A stretch of 64,000 bases of DNA, taken from contig JALJOM010000003.1 in NCBI GenBank assembly GCA_024304885.1, forward strand, positions 1,212,110 to 1,276,109, given 5' to 3'. This DNA is from Beijerinckiaceae bacterium (lineage in GTDB: Bacteria > Pseudomonadota > Alphaproteobacteria > Rhizobiales > Beijerinckiaceae). The notes under the pieces were generated by a model that was not told the DNA's origin, did not search any database, and saw only the letters and a program-made list of their open reading frames with translations. Of this stretch, positions 18,000-27,121 are shown one piece after another (the first letter of the stretch is position 1; each line of letters begins with the position of its first letter). Both the position numbers and the translations under genes were made by a program.

Positions 18000-18036
18000 C
18001 TTGCCTTGCTCCTGACCTTTGTGATTGCACACGTGC

Positions 18037-19029
18037 CTAATTGTTCGGCGGAACGAGCACCGCCGCGCCTTGAAGATTGCCGGCCCGGAGATCGCCGAGC
18101 GCCTCGTTCGCCGCGGCGAGCGGATAGGCGGCCGTCTCGGTGCGGACCCCCGCTTGCCGAGCGACTGCGAAGAAGTCGATCCCGTCGCGGCGCGTGAGGT
18201 TGGCGACCGAGACGAGGCTTCGCTCCTCCCAAAGCAAGCGATATGCAAAGCTCGGGATATCACTCATGTGAATGCCGGCGCAAACGACACGGCCACCCTT
18301 GCGCACGGAAGCGAGGGCGAGCGGTACGAGCGCCCCGACCGGGGCGAAGATGATCGCGGCGTCTAGGGGCGCCGGCGTCGCCGCGTCGGAATTGCCCGCC
18401 CAGCTCGCGCCGAGCCGGAGGGCGAAATCCTGCGCCGCCGTGTCGCCCGGCCGCGTGAAGGCGTAGATCTCGCGGCCCTGCCAGAGCGCGACCTGTGCGA
18501 CAATATGCGCCGCCGCGCCGAAGCCGTAGATTCCGAGCCGCCTCCCGTCGCCCGCCGCGACGAGCGAACGCCAGCCGATGAGCCCGGCGCAGAGCAGAGG
18601 CGCGAGCGCGGCGTCGGCTTCCTCCTCGCCGAGCGGAAAGACATATCGCGCATCGGCGACCGTCTGCGTGGCATAGCCCCCGTTGCGCGTATAGCCCGTG
18701 AACAAGGGGCGATCGCAGAGATTTTCCCTCTCGCTGAGGCAATAGGGGCAGGTTCTGCAAGTCCGCCCGAGCCAGGGAATGCCGACCCGCATCCCGATCT
18801 CGAGACCTCGGACCTCCGAGCCCAGAGCCTCGATGCGACCGACGATCTCGTGGCCCGGTACGAGCGGCAGGGCAGGGTGCGGCAGCTCGCCGTCCACGAC
18901 ATGGAGATCCGTCCGGCAAACCCCGCAGGCCGCAATTCGCACAGCGACGTCGGTGGGACCTGGAACGGGGTCGGGGAGATCTTTCGGAACGAGGGGGCGG
19001 CCGATCGCCTCGAGAACCATCGCGTGCAT
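18037..19029 (-). CDS. Zinc-dependent alcohol dehydrogenase
   Basis: A 330-residue medium-chain dehydrogenase. The catalytic zinc site uses Cys38, the His60-Glu61 pair and probably Cys147 in LLCAG. The structural zinc is held by Cys91, Cys94, Cys97 and Cys105. The cofactor-binding segment is degenerate: LGIYGFGAAAHI replaces the usual G-x-G-x-x-G. This organisation and length match the bacterial zinc-binding alcohol dehydrogenase group that prefers primary alcohols and aldehydes. GGGAG lies before the ATG at 19029. It heads an apparent operon with the ferredoxin reductase gene. Confidence 0.87.
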   Translation of the reverse strand: MHAMVLEAIGRPLVPKDLPDPVPGPTDVAVRIAACGVCRTDLHVVDGELPHPALPLVPGHEIVGRIEALGSEVRGLEIGMRVGIPWLGRTCRTCPYCLSERENLCDRPLFTGYTRNGGYATQTVADARYVFPLGEEEADAALAPLLCAGLIGWRSLVAAGDGRRLGIYGFGAAAHIVAQVALWQGREIYAFTRPGDTAAQDFALRLGASWAGNSDAATPAPLDAAIIFAPVGALVPLALASVRKGGRVVCAGIHMSDIPSFAYRLLWEERSLVSVANLTRRDGIDFFAVARQAGVRTETAAYPLAAANEALGDLRAGNLQGAAVLVPPNN

Positions 19030-19204
19030 GTCCGTGCTCCCGAGCGTCGAGCCCAGATGGCGCGGGCCGAAGCATCGAGCACCACGACAAGCAGGCTACG
19101 GTTCCTGGTCTATCCGGATATTTCCGACATTGTCGCGGCAGAAATCGGCAGAATAATCTTGTCACGCGGACGAGCCGTACCGCGGCGATTGCGATGGAAC
19201 GGCT

Positions 19205-20179
19205 TCAGAGACGGAAGCTCAGGGAGGCAAAAACCGAGTCGCCCCTTACACGATTTTTGGCGGCAAACTCGTGGAACCACCGGCCGGCGAGGTTGATCTC
19301 TTGGCTCCCGACCTTGAATGTATAGCCGACGATTGGCCCGATCGACGCGATCCGGCCCTTGAAGGGAAGGATGGCCGGCACAAGAGCACCGCTGTCTCCC
19401 GTGTATTGCCGATAGAAATAGCCGCCGGCACCGACATAGGCGCCGCCCGGCAGGTGCTGGATGGCCGCATATTCGAGATGGAATTCGGCGCCGCTCCGGT
19501 AGTCTGTCCGGTTGTTGATCGCGTTGATCGTCGTGCCCGCGGCAAGCGTGAGCTCGAGGCCGGTCTGGAGGCTCAGGAACGTATAGGCGCCCTTGATATC
19601 GATTGCCGGACGGTTCAGCCCGGTGAACGAGAGAGCGCCCGCCCTGTAATAACCGGTCGGCGTGAATCCGGTCAGCGTCAGGTTCCAATGATGGTCGCCT
19701 TCGTGCCAGCCGAGGATTGCGCTGAAGGCGCTGTCGCCGATCGAGCTTACGGAATCGGACGTGCCGAGCCGGCGGCTGATCCCCAATGGACCCGTGAATG
19801 CGGCGCCGACGGATGTCCGCTCGCCTATGATCGGGACTGTCGCGGCAAAGCCGAGCGTCCCACCGAGAATCTTCGCGTCCGTATACCAAGCCGCGGTCGA
19901 GATGCTGGCGGCAAAATTCAGGTCGACGCCCAACGCGGTGATCCGGCCGAAGGGGAAGCTGACGTTGCGGCCCGCGCTGCCGTCGTAGAGGTAGAACGTA
20001 TTCTGGTAATAGATACCCGAGGGTGGCGTATAGCCCGACATCGGGATGGAATAGCCGAGCAGATAATTGCTGATTCCATATTCGACGGCTTGCGCAGGCC
20101 GCGCCATCGACAAGCTCGCCGTTGCGAGCAGCGCACCCGCCAGGACACCGGACAACCTCCGCGCTGGTTTCGAGCGCAT
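19205..20179 (-). CDS. Outer-membrane MetA-pathway/phenol-degradation family protein
   Basis: A 324-residue exported protein with a signal peptide (basic MRSKPARR, hydrophobic core, cleavage near RPAQA). The remainder alternates aromatic and polar strands such as YYQNTFYLY, WNLTLTGF and AGGYFYRQY and ends in the outer-membrane signature FASLSFRL with C-terminal hydrophobic residues, as expected for a beta-barrel. The pattern fits the Phenol_MetA_deg (SphA-like transporter) family. GGAGGCGAG stands directly before the ATG at 20179. It is monocistronic, and the transported compound is unknown. Confidence 0.78.
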   Translation of the reverse strand: MRSKPARRLSGVLAGALLATASLSMARPAQAVEYGISNYLLGYSIPMSGYTPPSGIYYQNTFYLYDGSAGRNVSFPFGRITALGVDLNFAASISTAAWYTDAKILGGTLGFAATVPIIGERTSVGAAFTGPLGISRRLGTSDSVSSIGDSAFSAILGWHEGDHHWNLTLTGFTPTGYYRAGALSFTGLNRPAIDIKGAYTFLSLQTGLELTLAAGTTINAINNRTDYRSGAEFHLEYAAIQHLPGGAYVGAGGYFYRQYTGDSGALVPAILPFKGRIASIGPIVGYTFKVGSQEINLAGRWFHEFAAKNRVRGDSVFASLSFRL

Positions 20180-20534
20180 CTCTCGCCTCCGAATGAAACG
20201 GGCAAAGACTTCGACCCTATTCGCATGTATGCAAAACGGCATTCGCCGAGCAATTCGAAGCGCAGACGGAATCACTGCACCAAGAGCTTTTCGGGGCGTT
20301 GTGACCGATCTGCCACACGGGTCGAGGTGCCGATCTCGACACCTCGTGCCGATCGATTTCCATCACCGATCGATGCGATGCACACGACAGCGCCGAGCCT
20401 CGGCTCGCAACGGGGCGTGCGAAAGCCGAGGCTCGCGCAGCAAGCCGCCGGGCGGCGACGGTGCCCGACCGCTTGCGGTCGCTCTGCAGAATTCCGAGAT
20501 CGTACCGAGCGTGCATCGGCCCGGCACGATCGTG
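20180..20534. other. Intergenic region, nothing recognised
   Basis: This 355-base space between two minus-strand genes shows no convincing frame, repeat or clear palindrome. It should hold the promoter of the outer-membrane protein gene. Confidence 0.4.
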
Positions 20535-20861
20535 TCACTTGTAGGCGGGCGCGCATTCCCCGTCGGCTTGCTTGGCGATCTTCGCCACCCGACGCTCGCA
20601 GTCGTTGCCGTAGGTCTTGCCGTCGCAACCGCAAACGGGCTTGAATTCTCGCGTGCAGGCCGTGGGGACGGCGACGCAGGTGCCGGCAATGTCCGCACCG
20701 CGGCACTTTCCCGGATCCAGATCGCACCAGAGTGGGGCGTCACATTGAATTCCGGCGATGCCGGCGCACATCGCCCCTTCGCCGACCGCAAATGCGGTAT
20801 TCGCGCAGGGGACAAGTGCCATACCGGCAAGCATCAACGTGGCAGAAAACGTGCGGAGCAT
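20535..20861 (-). CDS. Secreted Kazal-type protease inhibitor domain protein
   Basis: A 108-residue protein with a signal peptide (residues 1-25, ending NTAFA). After a Cys-paired N-terminal section (C32, C40, C46, C53), six cysteines at 62, 69, 77, 79, 88 and 103 follow the Kazal pattern, including the core PVCGCDGKTYGNDC. Kazal domains block serine proteases through an exposed loop just after the second Kazal cysteine, here the TREFKP region. In bacteria such proteins are sporadic and their targets mostly unknown. The protein should be periplasmic or secreted with disulphides formed there. It is flanked by unrelated genes. Confidence 0.85.
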   Translation of the reverse strand: MLRTFSATLMLAGMALVPCANTAFAVGEGAMCAGIAGIQCDAPLWCDLDPGKCRGADIAGTCVAVPTACTREFKPVCGCDGKTYGNDCERRVAKIAKQADGECAPAYK

Positions 20862-21051
20862 GAGGTCGTCCTCCCAATGACATCATTATGGGACGAAAAC
20901 GGTGCAACGGTGTAGAGGTTCCGCCCGTGACGGCCCGACATGAAGGCTCCGGTGCGGCGCGCTCGGCTTGCGTGGCCGTCTAGGCCGATTATGGTCGTCC
21001 ATCTGCCTCGGCTCGCCCGGCCTACGGCTGCCGGCATTGGGAGCGCTTGCG

Positions 21052-21759
21052 ATGACCACGGGATCGCTCGTCGAGAAGATCGAGACGGCGCTCGCCGAGG
21101 TGCGGGTCATGGACGCGCCGCTCGCGGCGAAGCTCGACCATGTCGCGGCCTGCGTTCGTGAGCTGAGCCCGGCCTTCGCCGAGGCGGTCGATCGCTTCCT
21201 CGACCGGCTTCGGGCGAGCGCGGCAGGCACCGGCGCGCCGAAGCCCGGCGACCCCATGCCGGATTTTCTCCTGCCCGACGAGACGGGCCGTCTTCTCGGC
21301 CTCGACGCGATCCTGGCCGAGGGACCCGTCGCTATCGTCTTCAATCGCGGCCATTGGTGCCCCTATTGCCGCATCAACACGGATGCGATCGTCGCGGCGC
21401 AGAACCTCGTCGCGGACGAGGGCCGTCGGATCGTCGCCATCATGCCCGAGCGGCAGCGCTACAGCCGCCTGCTCAAGGCGGAGTCCCATGCAGGATTTCC
21501 GATCCTGACCGACACGGACAACGGCTACGCGCTGGCGCTCGGTCTCGTCGTGTGGGTGAGCGACGAGATGCGCGCGATGATCGCGGCAGCAGGGTGGGAC
21601 ATCGCCGCCTACCAGGGCAACGACGCCTGGATGCTGCCGATTCCCGCGACCTTCGTCGTGGGCACCGACGGGCGCATCACGGAGCGCTTCGTCGATCCCG
21701 ATTACCGCAAGCGCATGGCCGTCGAGGATTTGCTCGCGGCCTTGCGGGAGGCCCGCTGA
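21052..21759 (+). CDS. Peroxiredoxin-like (AhpC/TSA) protein, copy 1
   Basis: A 235-residue thioredoxin-fold protein of the peroxiredoxin-like group, expected to reduce peroxides through the CxxC in HWCPYC (Cys103 and Cys106). Family signs are PMPDFLLPDETGR, IVFNRGHWCPYC, the DTDNGYALALGLVVWV stretch and IPATFVVGTDG. An N-terminal helical extension of about 60 residues precedes the fold. It has a paralogue 1.6 kb downstream on the opposite strand (23321-24052). ATG 21052 has GGGAG upstream. The LysR regulator follows after 56 bases on the same strand, suggesting redox-responsive control. Confidence 0.85.
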   Translation: MTTGSLVEKIETALAEVRVMDAPLAAKLDHVAACVRELSPAFAEAVDRFLDRLRASAAGTGAPKPGDPMPDFLLPDETGRLLGLDAILAEGPVAIVFNRGHWCPYCRINTDAIVAAQNLVADEGRRIVAIMPERQRYSRLLKAESHAGFPILTDTDNGYALALGLVVWVSDEMRAMIAAAGWDIAAYQGNDAWMLPIPATFVVGTDGRITERFVDPDYRKRMAVEDLLAALREAR

Positions 21760-21815
21760 TCGGGCACGAATCCTTCGGAGCGACGGAGTTTGCTGCGGCC
21801 GGAGGAGGGTCGCGC

Positions 21816-22700
21816 ATGGAAATGCATCAGATTCGCTATTTCCTCGCGGTCTCGGAGACGCTGAACTTCACCCGCGCCGCGGACCAGTGCCATGTCGCGC
21901 AGCCCTCGCTCACCCGCGCGATCAAGCTCCTCGAGGAAGAGCTCGGCGGCGATCTCTTGCGCCGCGAGCGCAAGCTCACGCACCTCACCGAATTCGGCCG
22001 GCGCATGCTGCCGCTCTTGCGCCAATGCTACGAAAGCGCGGTCTCGGCGAAGCAGCTCGCTGCCGCCATGAAGTCCGGGGACGTCGCGCCTCTGACGGTC
22101 GCGCTCTCCCACACGATCGACATGACGCTCCTCGTCCAGCCCCTCGCCGAGCTGATCCGTGCGCTGAAAGGCATCGAGCTGATCTTCCTGCGCGGCCGTC
22201 CGGGCGAGGTCGCGGGCCACCTCGAGAAAGGCGAGGCGGACCTCGCCGTCGCCGGTCCCCTCGACGAGACATGGGAGCGTCTCGAGTCGTGGCCGCTATT
22301 TACCGAGCCCTTCGATCTCGTCGTCGGCCCGGACCATCGGCTCGCCGGGCACAATGCGGTCGATCTCGCCGAGCTGCGCGGGGAGCGCTTCCTGTTTCGC
22401 TCCTATTGCGAGATGACCGAGCCCTTCGTCGCCCATCTGCGCACCCATGGTCTCGCCGACGAGGCACGCCATCAGATGGTCTGCGAGCAGGACGTCCTGA
22501 AGCTCATCGAGACCAATCTCGGGATCGGGATTCTTCCGCGAAGCCGAGGGCGGGGGCCGGGCCTTGCGCGCCTCGAGGTCATCGGGCTCGACCTGAAGCG
22601 CACGGTCTCCCTCTATGCGGTCTCTGGACGGCAGAGGTCCTGCGCCGCCGCGACGCTCGTGAAGCTCCTGCGCGCCGCGGACTGGAGCCTCGTGGCATGA
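21816..22700 (+). CDS. LysR-family transcriptional regulator
   Basis: A 294-residue LTTR. Residues 1-60 hold the winged helix-turn-helix (MHQIRYFLAVSETLNFTRAA, then AQPSLTRAIKLLEEELG); the rest is a periplasmic-binding-protein-like effector domain with VALSHTID, EADLAVAGP and GIGILPR. OxyR-like redox control is attractive given the flanking peroxiredoxins and FMN reductase, but an OxyR Cys pair is not obvious, so the ligand is unknown. GGAGGAGGG precedes the ATG at 21816. It lies between the first peroxiredoxin gene and the FMN reductase gene on the same strand and is likely co-transcribed with both. Confidence 0.9.
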   Translation: MEMHQIRYFLAVSETLNFTRAADQCHVAQPSLTRAIKLLEEELGGDLLRRERKLTHLTEFGRRMLPLLRQCYESAVSAKQLAAAMKSGDVAPLTVALSHTIDMTLLVQPLAELIRALKGIELIFLRGRPGEVAGHLEKGEADLAVAGPLDETWERLESWPLFTEPFDLVVGPDHRLAGHNAVDLAELRGERFLFRSYCEMTEPFVAHLRTHGLADEARHQMVCEQDVLKLIETNLGIGILPRSRGRGPGLARLEVIGLDLKRTVSLYAVSGRQRSCAAATLVKLLRAADWSLVA

Positions 22701-22737
22701 GCCTCGTCGATACCGGGGTGGGGAGGGTTCCATCGAG

Positions 22738-23307
22738 ATGGAGTTCGCGGTCTTGTACGGCTCCGTGAGGACGGAGCGCCAGGGGATCAGGGTCGCCCGA
22801 TATGTCATGTCGGAGCTGCTCGGACGTGGGCACGAGGCGACGCTCGTCGATCCGATGGTCTACAGGCTGCCGCTGCTCGACCGCATGTACAAGGAGTACG
22901 AGGGCGACGCGCCTTCGGTGCTCGAGGAGCTCGCGACGCTCTATCGCAAGGTGGACGGATTCGTGATCGTGAGCGGCGAGTACAATCACGGGATCCCACC
23001 GGCTTTGAAGAACCTGCTCGATCATTTCCTCGAGGAATATTTCTGGCGCCCGTCGGCGATCGTCTGCTATTCGGCCGGCGTCTTCGGCGGCGTGCGCGCC
23101 GCGATGCAATTGCGCATGACGCTTGCCGAGCTCGGCATGCCGAGCATCTCGTCGATCCTGCCCTTCGGCCGGATCGGTGTCACGTTTTCCGAGGACGGCG
23201 TGCCGCAAGACGAGACCGTCCGGTCTCGCACCGAGCGTTTCCTGGACGAATTCGAATGGTACGCGCGCGCCATGGCCGCCGAGCGCGCCAAGGGCACTCC
23301 ATATTGA
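22738..23307 (+). CDS. NADPH-dependent FMN reductase / flavodoxin-like oxidoreductase
   Basis: A 189-residue flavodoxin-fold enzyme of the NADPH-dependent FMN reductase family (PF03358). YGSVRTERQG forms the phosphate-binding loop for FMN and GEYNHGIPPALKNLLDH is the family signature contacting the isoalloxazine ring; FGGVRAAMQLR follows. It probably reduces FMN, quinones or azo compounds with NAD(P)H. GGGGAGGG lies upstream of the ATG at 22738. It sits 37 bases downstream of the LysR gene and converges on the second peroxiredoxin gene, consistent with a redox-stress cluster. Confidence 0.88.
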   Translation: MEFAVLYGSVRTERQGIRVARYVMSELLGRGHEATLVDPMVYRLPLLDRMYKEYEGDAPSVLEELATLYRKVDGFVIVSGEYNHGIPPALKNLLDHFLEEYFWRPSAIVCYSAGVFGGVRAAMQLRMTLAELGMPSISSILPFGRIGVTFSEDGVPQDETVRSRTERFLDEFEWYARAMAAERAKGTPY

Positions 23308-23320
23308 TCCCGGCCGGCCC

Positions 23321-24052
23321 TCATCGCTCGGAGCCTGCGAGGACGGAGAGGATCGCTTCGGTCTCCATCCGCGTGCGAAAATCCGGATCGACCCACCGCG
23401 CCAGCACACGGGCCTCGCGATCGAGGACGAAAGTCGCGGGCAGCGGGAGCATCCATCCCTCGTTGCCTTGGAACGCGCCGAGGTCGAGCCCGTGCTCGCG
23501 CATGAGCGCGATGACCTCGTCGCCGACCCACATGGCGAGGCCGATCGACAACGCATATCCGTTGTCGATATCGGACAGGACGACGAGCCTCTCGCCGAGG
23601 GCGCGTGCGAGCGGCGCTGTGCTCGACCGGGGCTCCGGCATGATCGAGACGAGCCTCGCCCCGTGGCTCGCCAGAGTGGGCAGGGCTTCGAGATGGGTCG
23701 CAAGCTCGATCTGGCAGAACGGGCACCAGGGACCGCGGTTGAAGCTCAGGATCGCCGGCCCGGCGCCGACGATGTCCTCGAGGCCGACGAGCCGGCCCGA
23801 TTGATCCGGCAGCACGAAAGGCGGCATCGTCTCGCCCGGAGCCGGGGCTCCCGCGCCGACCTCGGCCTTCGCCAGATGATCGACGAGCCGGTCATAGGCG
23901 GCGACGAAGGGCGATCCCTCGGCGACCATGACATCGACATAGGCCGCGAGCCGCTCCCGCAGCGGCGCGCGCATCGCCAGGATCTCGGCGAGCACGTCCG
24001 CGGGTCCGGGCTCGTCGCTCGGTGCCTCTCGTCGAGATCCGCCCTTGTCCAT
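23321..24052 (-). CDS. Peroxiredoxin-like (AhpC/TSA) protein, copy 2
   Basis: A 243-residue paralogue of the protein at 21052-21759. It shares the N-terminal helical extension, MPPFVLPDQSGR, SFNRGPWCPFC with Cys110 and Cys113, DIDNGYALSIGLAMWVGDE, GAFQGNEGWMLPLPATFV, and the WVDPDF ending. Similarity runs along the full length but with many differences, so the duplication is old. It is transcribed towards the FMN reductase gene, with 13 bases between the stops. Expected role is peroxide reduction in the cytoplasm, perhaps with the reductase as electron source. Confidence 0.85.
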   Translation of the reverse strand: MDKGGSRREAPSDEPGPADVLAEILAMRAPLRERLAAYVDVMVAEGSPFVAAYDRLVDHLAKAEVGAGAPAPGETMPPFVLPDQSGRLVGLEDIVGAGPAILSFNRGPWCPFCQIELATHLEALPTLASHGARLVSIMPEPRSSTAPLARALGERLVVLSDIDNGYALSIGLAMWVGDEVIALMREHGLDLGAFQGNEGWMLPLPATFVLDREARVLARWVDPDFRTRMETEAILSVLAGSER

Positions 24053-24179
24053 GCGCCATCGAACCTCGGCCGATCGGATCGTGCCAATAGCATCGGGCTA
24101 TGAATTTCTTAGGCAAGTCCTATTTCCGCAACCGCGCGGTTGCGCCTAGCGTTCGTCTCGAATGCATGCGGAGGCGGCC

Positions 24180-25379
24180 ATGGACCGAGCCCACGAACGA
24201 GAACCTTCCGGCGGTGCCTCGAGCGCCGCGTCACAGGCCGGCGCAGTCGCGCGCGCCGAGGTACGAAAGCTCTCCGAATGTGGGCAGATCGTCCTCGTGC
24301 TCCAGGGCGGTGGCGCCCTCGGCGCCTATCAGGCGGGCGTCTACCAGGCGATGCAGGAGGCCGGAATCGAGCCCGATTGGGTGATCGGCACCTCGATCGG
24401 CGCCATCAACGCGAGCCTCGTCTGCGGCAATGCCCCCACGGAGAGGCTCGAAAAGCTCGAAATGTTCTGGAGCCGCGTCGGCCGCGCACCGGCGCTCGAC
24501 GCCTTCCTCGGCCTGTCGCCGCCGGGCGTCGGGCTGCCGAGCCTCGTGACGCTGACGACTGGGGTTGCTCGTTTCTTCAGGCCCAATCCGCTCGCCTTTC
24601 TCGGCCCCGACATGCGCCTTTCCGCGGAGACCGCGGGCTTCTATTCCACGAGCCCGCTCGCCGAGACCTTGAACGAGCTCGTGGACTTCGAGCGGATCGA
24701 GTGTGGGGGGCCGCGCCTCACCGTGGGCGCGGCGAACGTGCGCACGAGCGAGATGCGCTATTTCGACAGCCGGGAGACGAAGCTCGATGCGCGCCACGTG
24801 ATGGCGTCGGGGGCCTTGCCGCCGGCCTTTCCCGCGATCCGGATCGACGGCGAGCTCTACTGGGACGGCGGCATCCTCTCCAACACGCCGACCGAGGCCG
24901 TGTTCGACGACAACCCGCGCCGCAACTCGCTCGTCTTCGCGGTCCATATCTGGAATCCCACAGGCCCCGAGCCGGAGACGATCCGTGAGGTCCTGAACCG
25001 GCAGAAGGATATCCAATATTCGAGCCGCGCGGTGAGCCAGATCCGGCGCCAGAGGCAAATCCACCGGCTCAGGCACTACATTGCCGAGCTCGCCGCGCGG
25101 GTGCCGGAGGACGAGCGCCGCAGCGCTCTCGTCCGCGAGATGGCGAGCTACGGCTGCCTCACGCAGATGCATGTGGTGCGGCTGCTCGCGCCGCGCCTCG
25201 ACGGGGAGGACCACACCAAGGATATCGACTTCAGCCGCGCCGGAATTCGCTCGCGCTGGGCGGCCGGCTACAAGGACATGTGCCGTGTCTTGAAGGAGGC
25301 GCCCTGGGAAGCCGACGTCGATCCGCTGGAAGGATTCTACCTCCACGAGATGCAACCCGAGACAACCCACATGATCTGA
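24180..25379 (+). CDS. Patatin-like phospholipase
   Basis: A 399-residue patatin-family lipid acyl hydrolase with the Ser-Asp dyad: the oxyanion loop LQGGGALGAYQ, nucleophile Ser72 in GTSIG, and Asp229 in YWDGG. After the patatin core (to about residue 250) an extra C-terminal region contains QKDIQYSSRAVSQI and ends near LHEMQPE, as in patatins with a DUF3734 domain. It probably hydrolyses phospholipids or neutral lipids in the cytoplasm or at the inner membrane. The start at 24180 has GGAGGCGGCC directly upstream; ATG 24162 is possible but less likely. It stands alone. Confidence 0.88.
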   Translation: MDRAHEREPSGGASSAASQAGAVARAEVRKLSECGQIVLVLQGGGALGAYQAGVYQAMQEAGIEPDWVIGTSIGAINASLVCGNAPTERLEKLEMFWSRVGRAPALDAFLGLSPPGVGLPSLVTLTTGVARFFRPNPLAFLGPDMRLSAETAGFYSTSPLAETLNELVDFERIECGGPRLTVGAANVRTSEMRYFDSRETKLDARHVMASGALPPAFPAIRIDGELYWDGGILSNTPTEAVFDDNPRRNSLVFAVHIWNPTGPEPETIREVLNRQKDIQYSSRAVSQIRRQRQIHRLRHYIAELAARVPEDERRSALVREMASYGCLTQMHVVRLLAPRLDGEDHTKDIDFSRAGIRSRWAAGYKDMCRVLKEAPWEADVDPLEGFYLHEMQPETTHMI

Positions 25380-25683
25380 AGGGCCTGCGAGGGTGGCTCG
25401 GAGCCGTGCGGCCGTTGCCGATAGGTGCGAGCGGGTGGCGGACGCAGGGCGTCACCTCGTTAGGCCGAACGTCGTAAGGCAAAAGGCGTGGAGAGAGTCT
25501 AAGGCCTGCATCGCAATAGGTATATCGATGTAGCAAGAATGCCGACCCACATATGCTCCCTCTAGATCTCGTGCCGAGAAAATTATCATAGCAAACGAGC
25601 CAATTTTACAGTATGCATAGGCGTGGGTGCTCATCGAAGCTACCGTGCCGGACGTTCCCCTGCGCCTCGAAGAGTTCGTTACT
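25380..25683. other. Intergenic region, partly A+T-rich
   Basis: From about 25490 to 25640 the sequence is distinctly richer in A+T than the window average. It may hold the promoter of the small gene that follows. No repeat or RNA gene was recognised. Confidence 0.4.
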
Positions 25684-25920
25684 ATGTCCAAGCGTACACG
25701 TTGCAATAATCCGATATGCGTTCCCTCGGCTCCGACCAACGATGGTGGCCGAGCGCCGAAACGAGATTTGAGCGCGGAGGCTCGATCCATCGCAGCGCAC
25801 TTGGCCGTCTCGAGCGAGGAGCTGGTGGGCCTGGCACGGTCGGCGCGGCTCGACTTTCTGGCCTATCTCTTGGGAATGGTGCGGCTCGAGGCCGAGATGA
25901 TGTCCGGACGCCGGCATTAG
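25684..25920 (+). CDS. Possible small hypothetical protein
   Basis: The frame encodes 78 residues from ATG 25684 (97 if read from 25627). The N-terminal half, with CNNPICVPS, looks unstructured; the C-terminal half LSAEARSIAAHLAV...LDFLAYLLGMVRLEAEMM looks like two amphipathic helices. I do not recognise a family. Its TAG stop is the first base triplet of a family A repeat end, as for several confident genes in this window, which slightly supports it being real. It could be a chance frame. Confidence 0.4.
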   Translation: MSKRTRCNNPICVPSAPTNDGGRAPKRDLSAEARSIAAHLAVSSEELVGLARSARLDFLAYLLGMVRLEAEMMSGRRH

Positions 25921-25971
25921 AGCAATTTCCAGCGAACCGAACGCCGGTTCGCGTCGAAATTCCGCGATAAG
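25918..25971 (-). repeat. Repeat family A, partial copy (right arm), reversed
   Basis: TAGAGCAATTTCCAGCGAACCG, then CGGTTCGCGTCGAAATTCCGCGA, is the right stem-loop of family A read on the other strand. The left half is missing. Confidence 0.7.
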
Positions 25972-26058
25972 GCGAGCACCGAAGCCGCGGCCCGAGCAGC
26001 GCGGAACCGATCGCGCGCGCCGAGACGGGCTCGGCGCGTTCTTGAAGCGCGAACCCAT

Positions 26059-27069
26059 CTATTTGACCGCGACGACCATAGAGTCGGGGCCGACGAGATG
26101 CTCGACGCGCGTCGTCGAGAAGCCCGCCTCGTGCATCCAGCTCCGGCAATCCGCGCCCGTGTAGTCGAACCCGCCCGGGGTCTCGATCAGCATGTTGAGG
26201 CTCATCAAGAGACCGAAGGCGTTCTCACGCCGCTCGTCGTCGATCAAAGCCTCGTAGACGATCAGAGCGCCTCCCTTGTCGAGCGCGTCATAGGCCTTGG
26301 ACAGCAGCAGGCGCTTTTCCTCGAGGTTCCAGTCGTGGAGGATGTGGCCCATGATGATCACGTCGGCCTTCGGTAGCGGGTCGCTGAAGAAGCTCCCGGC
26401 TCGAAACGACAGGCGATCGGTGAGCCCTCGCGCGGCGACGAAGTCCTCGAAGATCGGCTTCACCTGCGGGAGATCGAAGCCGATCCCGCGCAGGTGAGGA
26501 TGGTGCTGCGCGAGCGTGACGGGAACCATGCCCTGCGCCGCGCCCACATCGACGAAGGTCTTGTAATCCTTCCAAGGGAATTTTGCCGCAATCGCCAGTG
26601 CCGCACCGAGGCTCACGCCGCTCATGGCCTCGAGGAAGCCGCGCAGCTTGGCCGGATCGGCATAGAGCGCGGCAAAGAGGTCTTCCCCTTCCTTCGCCTC
26701 GTTCTGGCTCTTGCCGGTCTTCAGCGCGTCGGTCAGATGCCCCCAGGATTGGTAGAGCCTCGCATTGGCCATCTCCAGCAGGCCGCCCACATAGGTCGGT
26801 TTCTTGCGATCGAGGAAGAGGTCGGTCGAGGCAGCATTGGTGTAGAGCCCGTCGTTGCGATCGAGGAGCCTCATGGCGACGAGGGAATCGAGGAAATCCC
26901 GCGCCGACCTTTCGTGCAAGCCGAGCCGCTTCGACAGGTCGGTGACATCGGCCGGTCCTTCGGCGAGCGCGGTGAAGAGGCCGAGCTCGACGGCGCTCAG
27001 AAGCACCTTCGATCCCCAGAAGCCGAACCCGATTTGCAGGATGGTGTCGGGCGTGGGTGTGGTCGTCAC
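26059..27069 (-). CDS. O-methyltransferase (class I, plant/CrtF-like type)
   Basis: A 336-residue SAM-dependent methyltransferase with an N-terminal dimerisation winged helix (about residues 8-110, [13 protein letters not shown]) and a C-terminal Rossmann fold. The SAM motif is [12 protein letters not shown], followed by FDLPQVKP; the catalytic His is in [12 protein letters not shown]. This matches acetylserotonin/caffeate O-methyltransferase-like and CrtF-like enzymes. The substrate is not evident. No in-frame ATG lies near the domain start; GTG at 27069 has GGAG upstream and was chosen. The open frame continues to 27273 through repeat DNA. Confidence 0.82.
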   Translation of the reverse strand: MTTTPTPDTILQIGFGFWGSKVLLSAVELGLFTALAEGPADVTDLSKRLGLHERSARDFLDSLVAMRLLDRNDGLYTNAASTDLFLDRKKPTYVGGLLEMANARLYQSWGHLTDALKTGKSQNEAKEGEDLFAALYADPAKLRGFLEAMSGVSLGAALAIAAKFPWKDYKTFVDVGAAQGMVPVTLAQHHPHLRGIGFDLPQVKPIFEDFVAARGLTDRLSFRAGSFFSDPLPKADVIIMGHILHDWNLEEKRLLLSKAYDALDKGGALIVYEALIDDERRENAFGLLMSLNMLIETPGGFDYTGADCRSWMHEAGFSTTRVEHLVGPDSMVVAVK

Positions 27070-27121
27070 TGCAGGTTTCTCCGTTGGCGCGATTGCCGGC
27101 GTGGTGGGCGCCGGCTCGCGT

